Shown here: positions 1 to 6,044 of the stretch, piece after piece
Numbering within the stretch: position 1 is the stretch's first letter
How the letters are laid out: the number at the start of each line of letters is the position of its first letter
Assembly (NCBI GenBank): GCA_946477805.1
Contig: CAMKZP010000044.1
Coordinates: 1-12,983, forward strand
Reading direction: 5' to 3'
DNA: 12,983 nt
Source of the DNA: an uncultured Enterobacter sp.
GTDB taxonomy: Bacteria; Pseudomonadota; Gammaproteobacteria; Enterobacterales; Enterobacteriaceae
Notes under the pieces: model-generated
What the model was told of the DNA's origin: nothing
The model's database searches: none
Seen by the model: only the letters and a program-made list of their open reading frames with translations
Position numbers and translations under genes: made by a program

Positions 1-2384
1 GGGCGCTGCGTGGTCAGTACGTTAATACTGCCTGCCTGGTCGATGCGGTTTGCATCCGGGTTGTACCAGGCCCCTTCCCCCAGCGCGACAACGCCCGGCA
101 TCATGCGCGGTGTCACCTTCGCTTCGATATGCACCTCACCGCGCCCGTTGAAGATGCGTACGCGGTCGCCGTTGCTGATGCCACGCGCTTTTGCATCAAT
201 CGGGTTGATCCACATCTCCTGGCGGCATGAAGCCTTCAGTACGTCAACGTTGCCGTAGGTTGAGTGCACGCGCGCTTTATAGTGGAACCCGGTCAGCTGC
301 AGCGGGAATTTTGCCGTCAGCGGGTCGTTATAGTTTTCGAAGCCTGGCGTATAGATCGGCAGCGGATCGATAACGTCCCCTTCCGGCAGCTCCCACGTCG
401 AGGCGAGTTTCGCCAGCTCTTCGGAGTAGATTTCGATTTTACCCGACGGCGTGGTCAGCGGGTTCGCCTGCGGATCCTCACGGAACGATTTGTACGCCAC
501 GTGATGCCCTTGCGGATCGCGCTGTTTGTATATGCCCTGCTTGCGGAAGGTGTCGAAATCCGGCAGGTCCGGAACCACTTTGCGGGAAAGCTCATGCAGA
601 TGGCGCATCCATCCTTCCTGCGTCCGCCCCTCGGTAAACTGCTGCTCAACGCCGAGACGTTTCGCCAGTTCGGAGGTCATCTCATAGATGGTTTTGCATT
701 CGAAGCGCGGTTTGATGGCCCGATCGGTGAAGATTACATAGGACATATTGCCGCAGGAGGCGTCCATCGCGAAGTCCATCTGCTCAGAGGCGGTGCAGTC
801 CGGCAGCAGGATATCAGCATATTTCGCCGACGAGGTCATGTGGCAGTCGATCACCACAATCATCTCGCACTTCTTGTCGTCCTGCAGAATGTCGTGGGTG
901 CGGTTGATCTCGGAGTGCTGGTTGATAAGACAGTTCCCGGCATAGTTCCAGATCATTTTGATCGGCACGTCCAGCTTGTCTTTGCCGCGCACGCCGTCGC
1001 GCAGCGCGGTCATTTCCGGGCCACGTTCGATTGCATCGGTCCACATAAACATGGAGATGCTGGTTTGAACCGGGTTTTCGAGCGTCGGCATACGTTCAAA
1101 AGGCACTTGATACGAGCCTTCACGCGCGCCGGAGTTACCGCCGTGTATGCCGACGTTACCGGTCAGAATGGAGAGCATTGAGATTGCACGCGTCGCAATT
1201 TCACCGTTCGCGTGGCGCTGCGGCCCCCAGCCCTGGCTGATATACGCCGGTTTCGCCGAGCCGATTTCACGCGCCAGCTGAACGATACGACCAGCCGGAA
1301 TGCCGGTGATAGTGGATGCCCACTCCGGCGTTTTCGCCACGCCGTCGCTGCCCTGGCCGAGAATATAGGCTTTGTAATGACCGTTGGCCGGCGCGCCCGC
1401 AGGCAGGGTTTTTTCGTCATAGCCGACGCAGTACTTATCGAGGAACGGCTGATCGACAAGGTTCTCGGCGATCATCACCCACGCCAGGGCGCTGACCAGC
1501 GCCGCATCCGTTCCCGGACGGATGGGGATCCACTCATCTTCACGCCCTGCACCGGTATCGGTGTAGCGCGGGTCAATGATGATCATGCGGGCGTTAGATT
1601 TGGCGCGCGCCTGTTCGAGGTAGTACGTCACGCCGCCGCCGCTCATACGCGTTTCGCCGGGATTGTTGCCGAACAGAACCACCAGTTTGCTGTTTTCGAT
1701 ATCTGAGGGGCTGTTGCCGTCTGCCCAGCCGCCGTAGGTGTAGTTCAGGCCAGCGGCAATCTGTGCAGAAGAGTAGTCGCCGTAGTGATTGAGATAGCCA
1801 CCGCAGCAGTTCATCAGGCGCGCAACGAGGGTTTTTCCCGGCGGCCATGAGCGGGTCAGGGTTCCGCCAAGCGTTCCGGTGCCGTAGTTCAGGTAGATGG
1901 ATTCGTTACCGTACTCTTTAATCAGGCGCTGCATGTTTGTCGCGACGATCTCGTAGGCTTCATCCCAGCTGATGCGCTCGAACTTCCCTTCCCCGCGCTT
2001 GCCCACGCGCTTCATCGGATACTTCAGGCGGTCCGGGTTATAGACGCGGCGGCGCATCGAGCGGCCGCGCAGACAGGCGCGGACCTGATGTAACCCTTCG
2101 TAGCTATCGTCCCCGGTGTTGTCGGTTTCGACATACTTGATTTCCCCATCGACCACATGCATACGCAGCGGACAACGACTCCCGCAGTTTACGGTACAGG
2201 CACTCCACACCACTTTTTCCGAAGCTGTTGCCGGGGACAGCGCGTCTGCCGCCGTGGCCAGCCGGGTAAAAGGGAGCGTAAAGGCGCTGCTGGCAACGGC
2301 CAGGCCACCAATGGCCGTGGTTTTCATCAACCCGCGGCGAGTGACCTCGGCAGCCATTAACGCTTCAGGCGCTTTGATTTTCAT
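1..2384 (-). CDS. dmsA: Anaerobic dimethyl sulfoxide reductase chain A, molybdopterin catalytic subunit (3' end truncated by window edge)
   Basis: Catalytic subunit of the membrane-anchored DmsABC enzyme, which reduces DMSO and related S- and N-oxides with menaquinol electrons during anaerobic respiration. 794 complete codons are visible; E. coli DmsA is 814 residues, so about 20 C-terminal residues lie beyond the left edge. The N-terminus is a twin-arginine leader (TRRGLMK, RR at residues 16-17) followed by a hydrophobic stretch and a likely cleavage near residue 45. An N-terminal Fe-S motif has Cys63, Cys67, Cys71 and Cys104. The Mo-bis-MGD region contains NHYGDYSSAQ; Ser205 should be the Mo ligand called Ser176 in older E. 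coli numbering. The ATG at 2382-2384 gives the full Tat leader. No frameshift or internal stop was seen. dmsB and dmsC would be expected just outside the window. It has its own FNR-type promoter and is separated from serS by a terminator. Confidence 0.97.
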   Translation of the reverse strand, partial: MKIKAPEALMAAEVTRRGLMKTTAIGGLAVASSAFTLPFTRLATAADALSPATASEKVVWSACTVNCGSRCPLRMHVVDGEIKYVETDNTGDDSYEGLHQVRACLRGRSMRRRVYNPDRLKYPMKRVGKRGEGKFERISWDEAYEIVATNMQRLIKEYGNESIYLNYGTGTLGGTLTRSWPPGKTLVARLMNCCGGYLNHYGDYSSAQIAAGLNYTYGGWADGNSPSDIENSKLVVLFGNNPGETRMSGGGVTYYLEQARAKSNARMIIIDPRYTDTGAGREDEWIPIRPGTDAALVSALAWVMIAENLVDQPFLDKYCVGYDEKTLPAGAPANGHYKAYILGQGSDGVAKTPEWASTITGIPAGRIVQLAREIGSAKPAYISQGWGPQRHANGEIATRAISMLSILTGNVGIHGGNSGAREGSYQVPFERMPTLENPVQTSISMFMWTDAIERGPEMTALRDGVRGKDKLDVPIKMIWNYAGNCLINQHSEINRTHDILQDDKKCEMIVVIDCHMTSSAKYADILLPDCTASEQMDFAMDASCGNMSYVIFTDRAIKPRFECKTIYEMTSELAKRLGVEQQFTEGRTQEGWMRHLHELSRKVVPDLPDFDTFRKQGIYKQRDPQGHHVAYKSFREDPQANPLTTPSGKIEIYSEELAKLASTWELPEGDVIDPLPIYTPGFENYNDPLTAKFPLQLTGFHYKARVHSTYGNVDVLKASCRQEMWINPIDAKARGISNGDRVRIFNGRGEVHIEAKVTPRMMPGVVALGEGAWYNPDANRIDQAGSINVLTTQR

Positions 2385-2464
2385 AAAGACCCACTTTGGT
2401 TGCTCACAAAGAAATAAAAGGCGGCGTTCACCGCTATATCGTTTTTTTGCTGACTTTCGTGGGG

Positions 2465-2479
2465 AGGAGTATTACCCCT
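2465..2479. promoter_or_regulatory. Possible NarL heptamer pair overlapping the dmsA core promoter
   Basis: Two matches to the NarL heptamer consensus TACYYMT lie back to back: TACCCCT on the plus strand at 2473-2479 and TACTCCT on the minus strand at 2471-2465, separated by 1 bp. They overlap the -10 region and start site of dmsA. NarL repression of dmsA by nitrate is established in E. coli, so occupancy here would fit. The arrangement is not the preferred 7-2-7 tail-to-tail palindrome, so this call is tentative. Confidence 0.4.
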
Positions 2480-2509
2480 TTAGAGTGAGGGGTTATTGCC
2501 CGGTATCAA
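2469..2509 (-). promoter_or_regulatory. dmsA anaerobic promoter: FNR site plus -10 element
   Basis: Reading the minus strand, an FNR-type site TTGAT-ACCG-GGCAA occupies 2509-2496. The left half-site is perfect; the right half-site matches ATCAA at 3 of 5 positions. A -10 hexamer TAATAC lies at 2474-2469. The two centres are 31 bp apart, so a start near 2462 puts the FNR site at about -41, the standard class II activating position. E. coli dmsA is known to be activated by FNR from a near-identical site at this position. The exact transcription start is inferred. Confidence 0.75.
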
Positions 2510-2521
2510 ATCACAGGCATA

Positions 2522-2547
2522 AAAAAAGCGCCCTGAGGCGCTTTTTT
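2522..2547 (-). terminator. Intrinsic terminator downstream of serS (bidirectional shape)
   Basis: Perfect 11-bp stem AAAAAAGCGCC / GGCGCTTTTTT with a 4-nt loop (CTGA on the plus strand), beginning 15 bp after the serS stop codon. On the minus strand it reads as a GGCGC-type hairpin followed by a U run. The A tract on the other side makes it able to work on both strands, though no converging gene is present. It insulates dmsA from serS transcription. Confidence 0.88.
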
Positions 2548-2562
2548 GTGTTGAAGCACATA

Positions 2563-3855
2563 TTAACCGATGAACTGCTGGCCTTTCATGTAAGGACGCA
2601 GCACTTCCGGGATCTCGATACGCCCGTCTGCCTGCTGGTAGTTTTCCAGCACCGCGACCAGGGTACGGCCAACGGCCAGACCGGAGCCGTTCAGGGTATG
2701 AACCAGGCGGGTTTTCTTGTCAGATTTGCTGCGGCAGCGCGCCTGCATACGACGCGCCTGGAAATCCCAGACGTTAGAGCAGGAGGAGATTTCACGGTAG
2801 GTATTCTGCGCAGGCACCCAGACTTCCAGGTCGAAGGTTTTGCAGGCGCCAAAGCCCATGTCGCCGGTGCACAGCGCCATACGGCGGTACGGCAGGCCCA
2901 GCAGTTCCAGCACTTTCTCAGCGTGGCTGGTCATCTCTTCCAGCGCGTCCATAGACGCTTCAGGACGCACGATTTGGACCATTTCAACTTTGTCGAACTG
3001 GTGCATACGGATCAGACCACGCGTGTCACGGCCGTAAGAACCGGCTTCAGAGCGGAAGCACGGAGAGTGGGCCGTCAGCTTGATTGGCAGATCGTCTTCG
3101 TCGATGATCTCATCGCGCACAAGGTTGGTCAGCGGCACTTCCGCCGTTGGGATCAGCGCGTAGTTGCTGCTGTCTGCTTCCTCGTCCAGCGGACGGGTGT
3201 GGAACAGATCGCCGGCAAATTTAGGCAGCTGCCCGGTACCGTACAGCGTATCGTGGTTAACCAGATACGGAACGTAGGTTTCGCTGTAGCCGTGCTGCTC
3301 GGTGTGCAGATCCAGCATGAACTGCGCCAGCGCGCGGTGCAGGTGCGCAATCTGGCCTTTCATCACCACGAAGCGTGAACCGGTCAGCTTAACCGCCGCC
3401 GCAAAGTCCAGCCCCGCGTGCATTTCGCCCAGGGTCACGTGATCGCGAACCTCGAAGTCGAACTCGCGGGGCGTGCCCCAGCGCTTCACTTCAACGTTGT
3501 CGTTTTCATCTTTGCCAACAGGTACGCTGTCGTCAGGAATGTTCGGGATAGCCAGGGCGATATCACGAATTTCGGTCTGAAGAACGTCGAGTTCGGCTTT
3601 CGCCTGATCCAGCTCTTCACCCAGTTTGTTCACTTCCAGGCGTAATGGCTCAATATCTTCCCCGCGCGCTTTCGCCTGGCCGATGGACTTCGATCGAGAG
3701 TTACGCTCTGCCTGCAGATTTTCAGTTTGTACCTGCAGAACTTTACGACGCTCTTCAAGAGCGCGCAGCTTATCTACATCCAGCTTAAAGCCCCGGCGTG
3801 CCAGTTTTTCAGCGACTGCGTCTGGCTCATTACGCAGCAGATTGGGATCGAGCAT
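2563..3855 (-). CDS. serS: Serine--tRNA ligase (seryl-tRNA synthetase)
   Basis: Cytoplasmic class II aminoacyl-tRNA synthetase that charges tRNA-Ser (and tRNA-Sec) with serine using ATP. 430 residues, the same length as the E. coli enzyme. The N-terminal domain (about residues 1-110) has the charged heptad-rich segment of the long antiparallel coiled-coil arm that grips the tRNA-Ser variable arm (about 27-100). The catalytic core has TAE at 237-239 in the serine pocket region, motif 2 beginning FRSEAGSYGRDTRG at 267, and motif 3 with GSGLAVGRTLVAVLEN at about 390-405. ATG start at 3853-3855 is preceded by an AGGAT ribosome site (CACAGGATAAGC). It lies 92 bp downstream of rarA on the same strand and ends just before a strong terminator. 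In the upstream gap (3856-3947) I see no convincing -35/-10 pair. Confidence 0.98.
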   Translation of the reverse strand: MLDPNLLRNEPDAVAEKLARRGFKLDVDKLRALEERRKVLQVQTENLQAERNSRSKSIGQAKARGEDIEPLRLEVNKLGEELDQAKAELDVLQTEIRDIALAIPNIPDDSVPVGKDENDNVEVKRWGTPREFDFEVRDHVTLGEMHAGLDFAAAVKLTGSRFVVMKGQIAHLHRALAQFMLDLHTEQHGYSETYVPYLVNHDTLYGTGQLPKFAGDLFHTRPLDEEADSSNYALIPTAEVPLTNLVRDEIIDEDDLPIKLTAHSPCFRSEAGSYGRDTRGLIRMHQFDKVEMVQIVRPEASMDALEEMTSHAEKVLELLGLPYRRMALCTGDMGFGACKTFDLEVWVPAQNTYREISSCSNVWDFQARRMQARCRSKSDKKTRLVHTLNGSGLAVGRTLVAVLENYQQADGRIEIPEVLRPYMKGQQFIG

Positions 3856-3947
3856 GCTTATCCTGTGCTTATCGAATTAAAATAGGAAAATGTGACCACA
3901 GCCTGCGGCCACAGGGATACTATGCCAACATTACCGCAACGATAGCG

Positions 3948-5291
3948 CTAACGGTAGCGTTTTATAGGGCTATTTTGATCCTGTCCGGCAAGCCAGGCGA
4001 GCTTTTCGCCAATCTTACCCTCAAGACCTCTGTTTGTGGGGTGATAATAGCGGGTTTGTGCCATCTCCTGTGGGAAATACTCCTCACCGGCGGCATAGGC
4101 GTTGGGTTCGTCGTGGGCATAGCGGTACTCCTGCCCGTAGCCCATCTCTTTCATCAGCTTCGTTGGCGCGTTGCGCAGATGTACCGGAACATCATAATCC
4201 GGACGTTCACGCGCGTCGGACATCGCCGCCTTAAAGGCGGTATACACCGCATTACTCTTCGGCGCGCAGGCCAGATACACAATCGCCTGCGCAATGGCGC
4301 GCTCGCCTTCCGCAGGCCCCACGCGGGTAAAGCAGTCCCAGGCGGAGATGGCCACCTGCATGGCGCGCGGGTCGGCATTACCCACATCCTCCGACGCAAT
4401 CGCCAGACAGCGACGCGCGACGTAGAGAGGATCGCCGCCCGCGGTAATAATGCGTGCATACCAGTAAAGTGCGGCATCCGGCGAGCTGCCGCGCACGGAT
4501 TTATGCAGCGCCGAAATCAGGTCGTAAAAACGGTCGCCTTTGTTGTCAAAGCGGGCGCTACGTTCACCGGCAATTTCGGTAAGCAATTCAGGGTTCAGCA
4601 CCCGCTTGCCTGAAGCGTCAATTTCGGCCATGTCGGCCATCATTTCCAGCGTATTCAGGGCACGGCGCGCGTCGCCGTTGACAAGCTGAGCGATGGCAAG
4701 ACGCGTTTCGTCCGGCAGAACGATATCCTGTCCGCCGTAGCCGCGGGCTTTATCGTCCATCGCCTGGGTGAGAACCTTTTCGATATCCTCGGTCGTCAGC
4801 GACTTGAGCAGATAGACGCGCGCGCGGGAGAGCAGCGCCGAGTTCAGTTCAAATGAGGGGTTTTCGGTCGTCGCGCCGATGAAGAAAATCGTGCCATCTT
4901 CGATATGCGGCAGGAAGGCGTCCTGCTGGCTTTTATTGAAGCGGTGAACTTCATCAACAAACAGGATCGTGCGGCGGCCGGCATTACGGTTCTGCCGCGC
5001 ACGCTCAATGGCTTCGCGGATCTCTTTCACGCCCGACGTGACCGCAGAGATGCGTTCAACATCAGCGTTAGCATAGCGGGCGATCACTTCTGCGAGGGTG
5101 GTCTTGCCGGTTCCGGGCGGCCCCCAGAGGATCATCGAGTGCAGATGCCCGGCCTCAATGGCGCGCGGCAACGGTTTCCCCGCAGCAAGAAGGTGCTGCT
5201 GGCCGATGTACTGCGCTAAATTTTCTGGCCGCATGCGGGCGGCCAGAGGTTGAAACGCATTGTCAGAAAAATCGAGCGACAGATTGCCCAC
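3948..5291 (-). CDS. rarA: Replication-associated recombination protein A (MgsA/WRNIP1-family AAA+ ATPase)
   Basis: Clamp-loader-like AAA+ ATPase that acts at stalled replication forks and interacts with SSB; orthologue of yeast Mgs1 and human WRNIP1. 447 residues, the same as E. coli RarA. Walker A GPPGTGKT is at 57-64, Walker B ILFVDE at 109-114, sensor 1 GATTEN at 139-144, and a probable arginine finger SRAR at 155-158. The C-terminal half carries the family tetramerisation region (for example ALYWYARIITAGGDPLYVA). The start codon is GTG (5291-5289), giving MGNLSLDFS in line with E. coli; a GAGG ribosome site at 5300-5297 sits 5 bases before it, directly next to the lolA stop codon. Only 9 bp separate it from lolA, so cotranscription and perhaps translational coupling are likely. 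The stop is TAG. Confidence 0.97.
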   Translation of the reverse strand: MGNLSLDFSDNAFQPLAARMRPENLAQYIGQQHLLAAGKPLPRAIEAGHLHSMILWGPPGTGKTTLAEVIARYANADVERISAVTSGVKEIREAIERARQNRNAGRRTILFVDEVHRFNKSQQDAFLPHIEDGTIFFIGATTENPSFELNSALLSRARVYLLKSLTTEDIEKVLTQAMDDKARGYGGQDIVLPDETRLAIAQLVNGDARRALNTLEMMADMAEIDASGKRVLNPELLTEIAGERSARFDNKGDRFYDLISALHKSVRGSSPDAALYWYARIITAGGDPLYVARRCLAIASEDVGNADPRAMQVAISAWDCFTRVGPAEGERAIAQAIVYLACAPKSNAVYTAFKAAMSDARERPDYDVPVHLRNAPTKLMKEMGYGQEYRYAHDEPNAYAAGEEYFPQEMAQTRYYHPTNRGLEGKIGEKLAWLAGQDQNSPIKRYR

Positions 5292-5300
5292 TCAGGCCTC

Positions 5301-5915
5301 TTATTTATTACGTTGGTCGTCCACCGTTACGCCCTGCGGCGGGGTAAAGGTGAATTTCGATGCATCGACAGCACCGTTTTGCTGCGTTTTGAGCTGGTAG
5401 CTGCTGCGCTGGTCGTCCTGCTCAACCGCCCCGAACTGATTAATCGTACCGTTGCTGCTCACGTTAATGGTGAACTGCTTCAGGTTGCCGTTGCTGCCTT
5501 TTGGCGTCAGGACAAATTCATCACCATTTTGCTTAATGTTGTACTGCTGCCAGTCGCTGGACTGGTTGCGGGCAATCAGCATAAACGGCGTGTTGCTGGT
5601 CGCATCTTTCAGCCAGGTGGCCGTTGCCTGCTCCACAAACGGGTTGAAGAACCACAGGGTTTTGCCGTCAGACACCAGGATGCTCTCATCCGGCTGGGTC
5701 ATGTGCCAGTTAAACAGGTTCGGGCGTTTCACCCACAAATCACCCTGACCTTCCTGAACCGCGTTGCCGCTGCCGTCGGTCACTTTTTGCGTAAAGCTGG
5801 CGTGGAAGCTGCTGACCTTGTCCAGGCGGCTTTTAAGGTCGCTGGCGGCATCAGCCCAGACGCTGCTGGCGACAAAACTGGTGAGTAATGCACAGGCGAT
5901 GGCGATTTTTTTCAT
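5301..5915 (-). CDS. lolA: Outer-membrane lipoprotein carrier protein LolA
   Basis: Periplasmic chaperone that takes lipoproteins from the LolCDE ABC transporter at the inner membrane and delivers them to the LolB receptor on the outer membrane. 204 residues against 203 in E. coli, the extra residue falling at the extreme C-terminus (DDQRNK). Residues 1-21 form a typical Sec signal peptide (MKKIAIACALL...ASSVWA) with signal peptidase I cleavage expected between Ala21 and Asp22. The mature part matches LolA throughout, including the start of the fold LKSRLDKVSSFHASFTQKV. The start is an ATG preceded by AAGGAA at 5926-5921. It follows ftsK on the same strand by 129 bp and precedes rarA by 9 bp, the conserved enterobacterial order. 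Confidence 0.98.
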   Translation of the reverse strand: MKKIAIACALLTSFVASSVWADAASDLKSRLDKVSSFHASFTQKVTDGSGNAVQEGQGDLWVKRPNLFNWHMTQPDESILVSDGKTLWFFNPFVEQATATWLKDATSNTPFMLIARNQSSDWQQYNIKQNGDEFVLTPKGSNGNLKQFTINVSSNGTINQFGAVEQDDQRSSYQLKTQQNGAVDASKFTFTPPQGVTVDDQRNK

Positions 5916-5955
5916 TGTTATTCCTTAAAATACGTCGTCCCGTTATGGGGGTTCC

Positions 5956-5996
5956 GTCTTCTATTCTGGACCTGCCCACAGGCAGGCGACAGAAGA
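5956..5996. repeat. Inverted repeat in the ftsK-lolA intergenic gap
   Basis: An inner perfect stem CCTGCC / GGCAGG (5971-5976 and 5981-5986, 4-nt loop CACA) is flanked by an outer arm TCTTCT / AGAAGA (5957-5962 and 5991-5996). On the minus strand, which is the transcribed one, no U run follows, so it is not a canonical intrinsic terminator. It lies in the leader of lolA or the tail of ftsK, and could modulate read-through from ftsK or mRNA processing. No -10/-35 pair for lolA is obvious in the gap (5916-6044). Confidence 0.45.
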
Positions 5997-6044
5997 AAAT
6001 GCTTAATTTTGGTTGATTTACCCTTCTTTGCATTCAAAAAAGGA

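Noticed and set aside
264..1181. 305-residue plus-strand open frame in dmsA, rich in Arg, His, Val and Phe
   Set aside because: It lies fully antisense to well-conserved dmsA codons and has the Arg/His-rich composition typical of shadow frames in G+C-rich genes. No ribosome site or recognisable domain.
2116..3378. 420-residue plus-strand open frame across the dmsA 5' end, the intergenic gap and serS
   Set aside because: It runs antisense through two conserved genes and through the serS terminator. The composition is that of a shadow frame.
3946..3959. CGCTA/TAGCG hairpin overlapping the rarA stop as a terminator
   Set aside because: Only 5 bp of stem and no U run follows on the minus strand, so transcription from rarA into serS is not clearly stopped.
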